NCBI RefSeq assembly: GCF_049808615.1
Contig: NZ_JBNCAN010000020.1
Coordinates: 1 to 64,000 of the forward strand
Direction of reading: 5' to 3'
Source: Modicisalibacter sp049808615
Lineage (GTDB): Bacteria > Pseudomonadota > Gammaproteobacteria > Pseudomonadales > Halomonadaceae
DNA length: 64,000 bases
Shown here: piece after piece, positions 51,342 to 59,671 of the stretch
Position numbering within the stretch: position 1 is the stretch's first letter
Layout: each line of letters begins with the position of its first letter
Position numbers and translations under genes: made by a program
The notes under the pieces: model-generated
Seen by the model: only the letters and a program-made list of their open reading frames with translations
Databases searched by the model: none
Told to the model about the DNA's origin: nothing

Positions 51342-51869
51342 ATGCAACAGCGACTCCAGCAACTCAGTCGCGGCCTCGAGCGCCTGTGCCGGCTAGTGGC
51401 CGGCATTTTCCTGGTGCTGCCGCTGCTGGTGACCATCGTCGATGTCGCCACGCGTTACCTGTACAGGCTCACCGAGGGGGCGTTCTCCTTCACCATTCTC
51501 GGTAGCGTGGAACTGGTGAGCTATTCGATGTTGTTTGCGCTGCTCGCGGCGATGGCCGCCAATGTCGAGAAGAGCCAGGTGGTGGTGGAGGCCTTCAGTC
51601 ATAACCTGAGCGATGCCTTGAAGACCCGTCTCCACGGCATCTACCTGCTGGGGTTCACGGTGCTGGGTGGGGTGTTGTGCATCGGCTTGTGGGATGCGGC
51701 ATACAGCGCCGCCGGCTACGGTGAAGTCACCCAGGACCTGCGCCTGCCGATGAGTCCCATTTATTATGTGGCGGCGGCGTTGAGTCTGCTACTCGCGTTG
51801 CGCAGCCTGATCCACGCCTGGTTGAGTGCCGTGCATGGCGTGCCTGGGGAGTTCTCCCATGGCGACTGA
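51342..51869 (+). CDS. dctQ: TRAP transporter small membrane subunit, DctQ
   Basis: A 175-residue protein with four predicted helices, matching DctQ in size and layout (LVTIVDVATRYLYR near residue 30, FTILGSVELVSYSMLF after it). It begins 13 bases after dctP and overlaps dctM by 11 bases, so the three subunits are made together. Confidence 0.87.
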   Translation: MQQRLQQLSRGLERLCRLVAGIFLVLPLLVTIVDVATRYLYRLTEGAFSFTILGSVELVSYSMLFALLAAMAANVEKSQVVVEAFSHNLSDALKTRLHGIYLLGFTVLGGVLCIGLWDAAYSAAGYGEVTQDLRLPMSPIYYVAAALSLLLALRSLIHAWLSAVHGVPGEFSHGD

Positions 51870-53148
51870 AACCATAGGCGCGCTGGGGCTTGGCCTGCTG
51901 CTGGTGCTGATGGTGCTGCGCGTACCGGTAGCCTTGACCATGCTGATCGTCGGGGTGGTGGGATTTGCCCAGGTGATCGACTGGGGTGCGGCCATTTCGA
52001 TGCTCAAGTCGGTGCCGGTGGAGGTGCTCACCAACTACAGCTTCAGCGCCATTCCCATGTTCATCCTCATGGGCGTACTGGCGGCGCATTCGGGCATGGC
52101 CGGCAAGCTGTTCGAATCGACCCGGGTGATCTGCGGCGGCTGGAAGGGCGGTCTGGCCATCGCCGCGGTAGGCTCCTGCGGTATCTTCTCCTCGATTTCG
52201 GGGTCCTCACTGGCCACGGCCAGCACCATGACCCGGGTGGCGCTGCCGGAGATGGAGCGCTACGGCTACGATCGCGGCCTGGCCACAGGGGCGCTGGCCG
52301 CCGGTGGCACCCTGGGCATCATGATCCCGCCGAGTATTGCGCTTCTGATCTACGCCATCCTCACCGAGCAGTCGGTGGGCGACATGTTCATGGCCGGGCT
52401 GGTGCCGGGACTAATGGGAATGGCGATGTATGCCTTGACGGTCATGGTGATGGTGCGCCTCAAGCCAGGATTGGTCGCCGCCGGGGAATCGACCTCGTGG
52501 AAAGAGAAATTTGCCTCTCTGGTGGGGCTAGTGCCTTTCCTGGTGGTCTTTCTGATAATCATCCTGGGCATTTACTTCGGCGCCTTCACCCCCACGGAAG
52601 GAGCCAGCGTGGGGGCCTTCGCCACCTTGCTCTATGCGCTGATCAAGGGGCTGCGCGCTAGGGAGCTGTGGCAGGCGGTACAGGAAACCCTGGCGCTTTC
52701 CACGGTGGTGTTCTTCATGCTCGTAGGGGCCGAGACCCTGGGCTACTTCATCTCGGTGTCGCGCATCGCGTTCTCGATCAGCGATCTGCTATACACCATG
52801 GACCTGTCGCCGATGGTGGTGGTGCTGTGCATCCTGCTGCTGTACTTCGTGCTCGGCATGTTCATGGACGCTATCGCGATGCTCGTGATCACGGTGCCGG
52901 TGGTCTTTCCGATCATCCAATCGCTCGGCATTGATCCGGTGTGGTTCGGCATTATCACAGTGCTCACGGTAGAGCTCGGTCTTATCACCCCGCCGGTGGG
53001 CATGAACGTCTTCGTTATCAAGGCGATGGCGCCCCATGTGGGGCTGGGGGAGATCTTCAAGGGCGTGACCCCCTTCATCGTCTCGGACTTCCTGCGCCTG
53101 GCACTGCTGATCCTGTTCCCGGTCCTGACCACGCTGTTCCTGCTCTGA
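51859..53148 (+). CDS. dctM: TRAP transporter large membrane subunit, DctM
   Basis: A 429-residue transport channel of about 12 helices. It has the DctM pattern: SFSAIPMFILMGVLA, GSCGIFSSISGSSLATAS, AAGGTLGIMIPPSIALLIYA and ELGLITPPVGMNVFV near the C-terminus. Secondary Na+-coupled import is the family mechanism. The ATG at 51859 overlaps the dctQ end. pobA begins 55 bases after the stop with no terminator between. Confidence 0.9.
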   Translation: MATETIGALGLGLLLVLMVLRVPVALTMLIVGVVGFAQVIDWGAAISMLKSVPVEVLTNYSFSAIPMFILMGVLAAHSGMAGKLFESTRVICGGWKGGLAIAAVGSCGIFSSISGSSLATASTMTRVALPEMERYGYDRGLATGALAAGGTLGIMIPPSIALLIYAILTEQSVGDMFMAGLVPGLMGMAMYALTVMVMVRLKPGLVAAGESTSWKEKFASLVGLVPFLVVFLIIILGIYFGAFTPTEGASVGAFATLLYALIKGLRARELWQAVQETLALSTVVFFMLVGAETLGYFISVSRIAFSISDLLYTMDLSPMVVVLCILLLYFVLGMFMDAIAMLVITVPVVFPIIQSLGIDPVWFGIITVLTVELGLITPPVGMNVFVIKAMAPHVGLGEIFKGVTPFIVSDFLRLALLILFPVLTTLFLL

Positions 53149-53203
53149 AACAGACAGTGTTTTTATCGACGTACCGACAACCACACTGCGAAGAGGTGCC
53201 TTC

Positions 53204-54388
53204 ATGAAAACACAAGTGGCCATTATCGGTGCGGGGCCGTCCGGCTTGCTGCTGGGCCAGTTGCTTCAGCGCCAGGGTATCGAGAACGTCATTCTCGAGC
53301 GGCGTACCGGCGAGTATGTGCTGAGCCGCATTCGCGCCGGGGTGCTGGAGCAGAGCATGGTCGACCTGCTGCGCGAGGCCGGCGTCGACGAGAACATGGA
53401 TGCGGAAGGGCTACCCCACGAGGGCTTCGAGCTGGCCTTCGACAATCGACGCGAGCGGGTCGATCTCAAGGAGTTGACCGGCGGCAAGACAGTGATGGTC
53501 TACGGCCAGACCGAAGTTACTCGGGATCTGATGGAAGCCCGCGAGGCCGTCGGTGCCCAGACGATCTACGAAGCGGAAAACGCTCAGCCTCACGATTTGG
53601 AAAGCGATAGTCCTTATGTCACGTACGAGAAGGATGGTGAGGTCCATCGTCTGGACTGTGACTATGTCGCAGGCTGCGACGGCTTCCATGGGGTGGCACG
53701 TCAGTCGATCCCCGCCGATCGTATCAACACCTTCGAACGAGACTACCCCTTTGGCTGGCTGGGAATGCTCTCGGATACACCGCCGGTGGCGGAGGAGCTG
53801 ATCTACGCCAGTCACGCCCGGGGCTTTGCCCTGTGCAGCATGCGCTCCAAGACCCGCAGCCGCTACTACGTGCAGGTTTCCAACGAGGAAAGGGTCGAAG
53901 ACTGGTCCGACGAGCGTTTCTGGGAGGAGCTCAAGCGCCGGATACCCGACGACGTCGCCGCAAATCTGGTCACGGGCCCCTCCATTGAAAAGAGCATCGC
54001 GCCACTGAGAAGCTTTGTCGCCGAGCCCATGCAGTATGGCCGCCTGTTTCTGGTGGGCGATGCCGCCCACATCGTGCCGCCCACCGGGGCCAAGGGCCTC
54101 AATCTAGCCGCCAGCGACGTCAACACGCTCTATCGCGTGATGGTCAAGGTGTATCAGGAAGGGCGTACCGATCTGATCGAGCGCTATTCCGAGGTGTGTC
54201 TGCGGCGCATCTGGAAGGCAGAGCGTTTCTCCTGGTGGATGACCTCGATACTGCACAAGTTTTCCGAGGAAGAGGACTTCAATGCGCGCATGCAGCGGGC
54301 CGAGCTCGACTACTACACCGGCTCCGAGGCAGGGCTCAAGGTCATTGCCGAGAACTATGTGGGGCTGCCCTACGAATCGCTGGAGTAG
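53204..54388 (+). CDS. pobA: 4-Hydroxybenzoate 3-monooxygenase
   Basis: A 394-residue FAD monooxygenase that makes protocatechuate from 4-hydroxybenzoate with NADPH and O2. The FAD site is GAGPSG (residues 9-14), RAGVLEQ follows, and the second FAD motif is VGDAAHIVPPTGAKG. Size and the YTGSEAG C-terminal end fit PobA. GAGG precedes the ATG. It is in line with the TRAP genes and convergent with the IclR gene (32 bases between stops). Confidence 0.95.
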   Translation: MKTQVAIIGAGPSGLLLGQLLQRQGIENVILERRTGEYVLSRIRAGVLEQSMVDLLREAGVDENMDAEGLPHEGFELAFDNRRERVDLKELTGGKTVMVYGQTEVTRDLMEAREAVGAQTIYEAENAQPHDLESDSPYVTYEKDGEVHRLDCDYVAGCDGFHGVARQSIPADRINTFERDYPFGWLGMLSDTPPVAEELIYASHARGFALCSMRSKTRSRYYVQVSNEERVEDWSDERFWEELKRRIPDDVAANLVTGPSIEKSIAPLRSFVAEPMQYGRLFLVGDAAHIVPPTGAKGLNLAASDVNTLYRVMVKVYQEGRTDLIERYSEVCLRRIWKAERFSWWMTSILHKFSEEEDFNARMQRAELDYYTGSEAGLKVIAENYVGLPYESLE

Positions 54389-54420
54389 CGGAAAAATCAG
54401 CGAACGAGGCGCGGCAAGTG

Positions 54421-55212
54421 TCAACTGACATTGGCACGGATCAGCCGGGCCTTGTCCTGCAGCAGCGGCAGGAAAGTATCGCGCAGGGTTTCGAAGTCGA
54501 TGCGCGAGGCATTGGTGCTGATGTTGATTGCGCCCAGCAGTCTGTCATTGGCATCGAAGGCGGGCACCGCCAGGGAGCGCAATCCTGAATCCAGTTCTTG
54601 ATCGACGATGCAGTAACCCTGCTGGCGCACCTTGAGAAGGCAGTTGCGCAACTGGGCGCGATCGACGATGGACTTGTCGGTATGGCGCTCGAGGGTGACC
54701 CTGGCGAGATAGGCCTCGAGCTCATCGTCCGGCAATTGCGCCAGCAGCATTCGGCCCATGGAGGTGTAGGCCGCGGGCAGGCGCGTGCCCACGGAAAGCG
54801 AGATCGCCATCAGGCGATGCTTGGCGGCGGAGCGGGCCACGTAGATGACCTCGTCGCCATCCAGCACGCCCAGCGACGAGGACTCGCCGCTTTCATGGGT
54901 GATGTCCTCGAGATATTGCTGGATCACCGAGCGATAGTTGTTGGCCGAAAGAAAGGAATAGCCGAGTTGCAACACCTTGGGCGCCAGTGTGAAGTGGCGC
55001 TGTTCCTTGCGTACATAGCCCAGGGCGTGCAGCGTCAGCAAAAAGCGTCGGGCGCGGGCACGGTTCATGCCGGTGCGTGCCGCCACTTCGCTCAGCGTCA
55101 TGCGCGGATTGGCGGCATCGAAGGCCAGAATGACCTCCAGACCGCTGGCCAGTGCGGTGACGAAATCGCGATCATCGGCGGTCAGGGTATCGTCTTGTAG
55201 CGGGGCGTTCAT
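54421..55212 (-). CDS. pcaR: IclR-family regulator of the protocatechuate pathway (PcaR/PcaU type)
   Basis: A 263-residue regulator with an N-terminal winged helix (LSEVAARTGMNRARARRFLLTL, about residues 40-61) and an IclR effector domain ending DQELDSGLRSLAVPAFDAN. It is close to PcaR/PcaU/PobR, which respond to beta-ketoadipate, protocatechuate or 4-hydroxybenzoate. It lies divergent from pcaB over the dyad at 55263, which also recurs before dctP and pcaI. It could act as activator or repressor. Which effector it uses cannot be read. AGGAAGAGAT lies before the ATG. Confidence 0.87.
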   Translation of the reverse strand: MNAPLQDDTLTADDRDFVTALASGLEVILAFDAANPRMTLSEVAARTGMNRARARRFLLTLHALGYVRKEQRHFTLAPKVLQLGYSFLSANNYRSVIQQYLEDITHESGESSSLGVLDGDEVIYVARSAAKHRLMAISLSVGTRLPAAYTSMGRMLLAQLPDDELEAYLARVTLERHTDKSIVDRAQLRNCLLKVRQQGYCIVDQELDSGLRSLAVPAFDANDRLLGAINISTNASRIDFETLRDTFLPLLQDKARLIRANVS

Positions 55213-55262
55213 CGAATCTCTTCCTTGGCATGTTGCTTGGCGCTAGGGCTCAATCTAGCATA

Positions 55263-55281
55263 ATGTTCGAATGACGAACAT
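55263..55281. promoter_or_regulatory. IclR-type operator between pcaR and pcaB
   Basis: The dyad ATGTTCG-AATGA-CGAACAT is a perfect 7-5-7 inverted repeat 50 bases upstream of the pcaR ATG. It is 53 bases before pcaB on the other side, so it can serve both promoters. Confidence 0.7.
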
Positions 55282-55333
55282 ACGTGCGTAGCCTTGCAGC
55301 AGACTGATGCCCTGATCACTTGGAGAACTCGTC

Positions 55334-56671
55334 ATGCCTGATGCCCTGATCCAGCACCCTTTCATGAGTACTGGCGCCCTGAACACATGTACCAACGAGG
55401 CGATGGTTCGCGCCATGCTGGCCTTCGAGCTGGCCCTGGCCGAGGTGCAGGAGACCGCCGGCATCTTGCCCAAGGGCACGAGTCAGCGCATGACGACGGC
55501 GTTCTGGGACCATGCCTTCGATCTCGACGCCATCGCCTCGGGAATCGCCAGCGGTGGCAACGCCGCCATTCCCTTCGTCAAGCAGGGCCGCGCCGCGCTC
55601 CCCGAAGATCTCAAATCCTGTTGGCATCAGGGTGCCACCAGCCAGGACGTGCTCGACACGGCCTTGATGCTGCTACTCAAGCCGCGCCTGAAAGCAATCG
55701 ATCATCTGCTCCAACGTACCAAATCAGCCTCCCTCGTATTGATGAACACTCATGCCGAGACGCCTATGGTCGGCCGCACCCTGATGCAGCAGGCGCTACC
55801 GATCACTTTCGGCGTCAAGGTTGCCCACTGGGCGCTGGGGCTTGAGCAGGCGCGCCGGCGTCTTGCGCCCTTGATCGAGAGTGGGCTGCCGGTGCAGTTC
55901 GGCGGCGCAGTGGGCGTGCATTCGGGCTGGGGAGAGCAGGGGGTCGAACTCATGGTCATGCTGGCACAGAAACTGGGACTGGCCACTCCGGTGCTGCCCT
56001 GGCACACCGATCGGCAACCGATCCATGCCTTGGCCACGGCTCTGGATGCCGTCGCCGGTGCCGCCGAGAAAGCCGCCCTGGATATCGCCTTGTTGACCCA
56101 GACAGAAGTCGGCGAGGTGAGCGAGCCCGGCGGCGAGGGCATGGGCGAATCCTCGTCGATGCCCCACAAGCGCAACCCGGTGCGCTGTGCCCTGATTCGC
56201 GGGGCGGTGCGTCAGGTGCATGGCCACACGACGGTGATCCTCAATGCCACCGCCCAACCCCTGGAACGGGGGCTGGGGGAATGGCATGCGGAATGGGCGC
56301 CGCTGGTGGATAGTGCCTTGCTGGTCGAAGGGGCGCTGGAACGACTGGTGGAGTTGTTCGAGGGGCTGGAGGTACATTCAGAAGCCATGCGCCGTAACTT
56401 GGAAATTACCGGTGGAGCGATCATGGCGGAGCCGGTCGCGCGACTGCTGGCCCCGGTTCTCGGCCAGGACGCCGCCAAGCGCCTCAGTACCGAAGCCGCC
56501 GAGACGGCGCGTCGCACCGGCAGAGGCTACGCTGAGGTATTGGGTAACCATGGCGAAGTGAAGGAAGGTATAGAGGCGAGCGAATTGGACAGGGTGACGA
56601 ATCCGGCCTTATACCTTGGTAGTAGTAAGGCGCAAGTGGAGCGCGCCATTGCCTGGCTTCAAGCAAATTAA
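55334..56671 (+). CDS. pcaB: 3-Carboxy-cis,cis-muconate cycloisomerase
   Basis: A 445-residue fumarase/aspartase-superfamily enzyme lactonising 3-carboxymuconate in the protocatechuate branch. The superfamily signature GESSSMPHKRNP (about residue 275) is intact, and HQGATSQDVLDTA (about 98-110) is the second conserved block. GGAGAAC lies before the ATG. It stands alone, ending in a strong terminator before pcaI. Confidence 0.94.
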   Translation: MPDALIQHPFMSTGALNTCTNEAMVRAMLAFELALAEVQETAGILPKGTSQRMTTAFWDHAFDLDAIASGIASGGNAAIPFVKQGRAALPEDLKSCWHQGATSQDVLDTALMLLLKPRLKAIDHLLQRTKSASLVLMNTHAETPMVGRTLMQQALPITFGVKVAHWALGLEQARRRLAPLIESGLPVQFGGAVGVHSGWGEQGVELMVMLAQKLGLATPVLPWHTDRQPIHALATALDAVAGAAEKAALDIALLTQTEVGEVSEPGGEGMGESSSMPHKRNPVRCALIRGAVRQVHGHTTVILNATAQPLERGLGEWHAEWAPLVDSALLVEGALERLVELFEGLEVHSEAMRRNLEITGGAIMAEPVARLLAPVLGQDAAKRLSTEAAETARRTGRGYAEVLGNHGEVKEGIEASELDRVTNPALYLGSSKAQVERAIAWLQAN

Positions 56672-56708
56672 CTCAATGATCCGACACTGATTTTCAGCGT
56701 ATTTGATC

Positions 56709-56738
56709 CAGGGAAGGCGAGCCTTCCCTGTTTTGTTT
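56709..56738 (+). terminator. Intrinsic terminator after pcaB
   Basis: CAGGGAAGG / CCTTCCCTG forms a nine-base perfect stem with loop CGAG, followed by TTTTGTTT. It separates pcaB from the pcaIJFDCHG operon, which has its own operator and promoter. Confidence 0.9.
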
Positions 56739-56769
56739 GGATTTGACGAACCGGTATACAGCGCTTATT

Positions 56770-56807
56770 TTGTTCGTATTACAAACCTATGTTCACTAAA
56801 CGAACAA
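56770..56807. promoter_or_regulatory. Tandem IclR-type operators upstream of pcaI
   Basis: The dyad ATGTTCA-CTAAA-CGAACAA lies at 56789-56807. A second, half-decayed one (TTGTTCG-TATTA-CAAACCT) abuts it at 56770-56788, in 19-base register, the same period as at the TRAP promoter. The start codon is 24 bases downstream, so the site lies close to or within the core promoter. Confidence 0.65.
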
Positions 56808-56830
56808 ATAAGAGCGAGAGGTAAACGATC

Positions 56831-57649
56831 ATGGCCGAGTTCCTCAGCCTGCATGACGCGGTGGCGCGCTACGTCGACGACGGCGCCACCGTGGCCATGG
56901 AAGGCTTCACCCACCTGATTCCCTTTGCCGCAGGCCACGAGGTGATCCGCCAGGGCCGGCGCGACCTGACGTTGATCCGCATGACCCCGGACATTGTCTA
57001 CGATCAATTGATCGGCGCCGGCTGTGTCAAGAAGCTGATCTTCTCCTGGGGTGGCAATCCTGGCGTCGGCTCGCTGCATCGCCTGCGCGATGCGGTGGAG
57101 AAGGGCTGGCCGCACAAGATCGAGATCCTCGAACACAGCCATGCCGCCATGGCCTGCGCCTACGAGGCCGGGGCCGCCGGTCTGCCATTGGCGGTGCTGC
57201 GCGGCTACGTGGGCAGCGATCTGCCCAAGGTCAACGATCAGATCAAGTTCATCGAGTGCCCCTTCAGCAGCGAGCGCCTCGCCGCGGTGCCTTCGGTGCG
57301 CCCGGATGTCTCCATCGTGCATGCCCAGAAGGCCGACCGGCAGGGCAATGTGCTGGTGGAAGGCATCATCGGTGTCCAGAAGGAGGCCGTGCTGGCCGCC
57401 AGGGCGAGCATCGTCACCGTCGAGGAAATCGTCGACGACCTGGGCGTCGAGCCCAACGCCTGCGTGATTCCCGGCTGGGCGATCAATGCCATCGCGGTGG
57501 CCGAGCAGGGCGCCTATCCCTCCTACGCCCACGGCTACTACCCGCGCAACAACCGCTTCTACAAGGAGTGGGACGCCATCGCCCGGGATCGCGATACCTT
57601 CACCCAATGGATCGAAGAGAACGTCATGAATGCAGGGGGGCAAGCCTGA
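56831..57649 (+). CDS. pcaI: 3-Oxoadipate CoA-transferase, subunit A
   Basis: A 272-residue subunit of the CoA-transferase that moves CoA from succinyl-CoA to 3-oxoadipate. Its structure is that of the GctA/CatI-like group (GGNPGVGSLHRLRDA; LEHSHAAMACAYEAGAAGLP; PFSSERLAA), rather than the shorter classical PcaI. GAGAGG lies before the ATG. The stop overlaps pcaJ by one base. It heads pcaIJF-DC-HG. Confidence 0.9.
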   Translation: MAEFLSLHDAVARYVDDGATVAMEGFTHLIPFAAGHEVIRQGRRDLTLIRMTPDIVYDQLIGAGCVKKLIFSWGGNPGVGSLHRLRDAVEKGWPHKIEILEHSHAAMACAYEAGAAGLPLAVLRGYVGSDLPKVNDQIKFIECPFSSERLAAVPSVRPDVSIVHAQKADRQGNVLVEGIIGVQKEAVLAARASIVTVEEIVDDLGVEPNACVIPGWAINAIAVAEQGAYPSYAHGYYPRNNRFYKEWDAIARDRDTFTQWIEENVMNAGGQA

Positions 57650-58440
57650 TGAGCACCGAATACACTTCCGCAGAGATGATGACCGTCACCGCCGCCCGCG
57701 CCCTGGAAAACGGCATGACCTGCTTCGTCGGCATCGGACTGCCTTCCGAGGCCGCCAACCTGGCACGACTGACCCACGCGCCGGACGTGGTGCTGATCTA
57801 CGAATCCGGCACCCTGCAGACCAAGCCGGAGGTGTTGCCGCTGTCCATTGGCGACGGCGAGCTGTGCGAGTCGGCGCTGACCACGGTCTCGGTCCCCGAG
57901 ATGTTTCGCTACTGGCTGCAGGGCGGTCATGTCAGCGTCGGTTTCCTGGGCACCGCCCAGATCGATCGTTTCGCCAATCTCAATACGACCCTGATCGGCG
58001 ATTACGCCGCACCCAAGGTGCGCTTGCCCGGTGGTGGCGGCGCGCCGGAGATCGCGACGAATGCGGGTGAGGTCTTCGTCACCTTGAAGCACTCCAAGCG
58101 CACCTTCGTCAAGGACGTGGACTTCGTCACCACCCTGGGCTTCGGGCGTGACGGCAAGGGGCGCGACGACGTACCCAATATCGGCAAGGGGCCGACCCGA
58201 GTGATCACCGACCTGTGCGTGATGAAGCCGGATCCGATCACCAAGGAACTCACCGTCACCTCGCTGCATCCCGGTGTGACGAAGGAAGACGTGATCGAAG
58301 CCACCGGCTGGGAGGTCCGCTTCGCCGATTCCCTCGAGGCCACGCCGGAGCCGAACGCCCGAGAGCTCGAGGTACTGCGCGAACTTAAGGAACGCACCGC
58401 CCGCCACCATGCCGGTGAGGCGCCGGGGGAGAGATCATGA
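57649..58440 (+). CDS. pcaJ: 3-Oxoadipate CoA-transferase, subunit B
   Basis: A 263-residue beta subunit. It carries the catalytic glutamate in YESGTLQTK near residue 51. GGGGAPEIAT and the ITDLCVMKPD segment match the CatJ/GctB-like group. Its first base is the last base of the pcaI stop, and its stop overlaps pcaF by 4 bases. The longer frame starting in pcaI is out of frame with that gene and rejected. Confidence 0.9.
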   Translation: MSTEYTSAEMMTVTAARALENGMTCFVGIGLPSEAANLARLTHAPDVVLIYESGTLQTKPEVLPLSIGDGELCESALTTVSVPEMFRYWLQGGHVSVGFLGTAQIDRFANLNTTLIGDYAAPKVRLPGGGGAPEIATNAGEVFVTLKHSKRTFVKDVDFVTTLGFGRDGKGRDDVPNIGKGPTRVITDLCVMKPDPITKELTVTSLHPGVTKEDVIEATGWEVRFADSLEATPEPNARELEVLRELKERTARHHAGEAPGERS

Positions 58441-59657
58441 GCCAGGCCGATAGCAACTCCGTTTATCTGTGTCATCCCCGGCGCACCGCCGTGGGTCGCT
58501 TCGGCGGTACCCTGGCCGCGGTGCGTCCCGACGATTTCGCCGCCGACATCTTCAAGGCGGTGCTGGTCGAGGCGCCGAGCCTCGATCCCGCCGTTATCGA
58601 CGAGGTGATCATGGGCTGCGCCAACCAGGCGGGCGAGGACAACCGCAACGTGGCGCGCATGTCGGCGCTGCTCGCGGGCCTTCCGACCTCGGTGCCGGGT
58701 ACCACCATGAACCGCCTGTGTGGCTCCGGCATGGATGCGGTGGGTACCGCCTTTCGCGCCATCAAGGCCGGCGAGTTCGAGCTGGCGCTGGCCGGCGGGG
58801 TGGAGTCCATGTCCCGAGCCCCCTTGGTGATGGGCAAGGCCGAGACGGCCTTTGCACGCAACCAGAAGATCGAGGACACCACCATCGGCTGGCGCTTCGT
58901 CAACCCCTTGATGAAGCAGGTGTACGACACCCACTCCATGCCGGAGACCGCCGAGAACGTTGCCGAACAGTTCAAGGTGTCGCGCGAAGATCAGGATGCC
59001 TTCGCCCTGCGCTCCCAGCAGAAGGCCGAGCGAGCCCAGCGGGAAGGGCGCTTCGCCGAGGAGATCACCGCCATCGAGATCCGCCGGCGCAAGCAGGCGC
59101 CGCTGATCTTCGATCAAGACGAGCACTTGCGACCGGGCACCACCCTGGAAAAGCTGGCCAAGTTGCCAACTCCGTTCCGTGAGAACGGCAGCGTCACCGC
59201 CGGCAATGCCTCCGGAGTCAATGACGGCGCCGCGGCCATGCTGGTGGCCAGCGAGGCAGCGGTGGAACAGCATGGCCTCAAACCCATGGCGCGTATCCTG
59301 GGTATGGCCACCGCCGGGGTCGATCCGCGCATCATGGGCATCGGCCCGGTGCCGGCGACGCGCAAGCTGCTCGATCGACTCGGCATGTCGATCGACGACA
59401 TCGATATCATCGAGCTCAATGAAGCCTTCGCCGCCCAGGCCCTGGCCTGCATGCGCGAACTGGATATCGCCGACGACGACCCGCGGGTCAACCCCAACGG
59501 CGGCGGCATTGCCTTGGGCCACCCGCTGGGCATGTCCGGGGCACGCCTGCTGCTCACCGCCGCTCATGAGCTGCAAAAAACCGGCAAGCGCTATGCCCTG
59601 TGCACCATGTGCATCGGCGTGGGGCAGGGGATTGCCACGGTGATCGAACGCGTGTAA
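58437..59657 (+). CDS. pcaF: 3-Oxoadipyl-CoA thiolase
   Basis: A 406-residue thiolase that cleaves 3-oxoadipyl-CoA to succinyl-CoA and acetyl-CoA, the last step of the pathway. The nucleophilic cysteine is in NRLCGSGMDA (C95). The other catalytic residues are H362 in GHPLGMSGAR and C392 in CTMCIGVGQG. It overlaps pcaJ by 4 bases. Confidence 0.94.
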   Translation: MSQADSNSVYLCHPRRTAVGRFGGTLAAVRPDDFAADIFKAVLVEAPSLDPAVIDEVIMGCANQAGEDNRNVARMSALLAGLPTSVPGTTMNRLCGSGMDAVGTAFRAIKAGEFELALAGGVESMSRAPLVMGKAETAFARNQKIEDTTIGWRFVNPLMKQVYDTHSMPETAENVAEQFKVSREDQDAFALRSQQKAERAQREGRFAEEITAIEIRRRKQAPLIFDQDEHLRPGTTLEKLAKLPTPFRENGSVTAGNASGVNDGAAAMLVASEAAVEQHGLKPMARILGMATAGVDPRIMGIGPVPATRKLLDRLGMSIDDIDIIELNEAFAAQALACMRELDIADDDPRVNPNGGGIALGHPLGMSGARLLLTAAHELQKTGKRYALCTMCIGVGQGIATVIERV

Positions 59658-59671
59658 CCAAGGAGGCTTTC

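Noticed and set aside
58002..59576. A 524-codon minus-strand open frame opposite pcaJ/pcaF
   Set aside because: Antisense shadow. The pcaF frame carries the intact thiolase catalytic residues.
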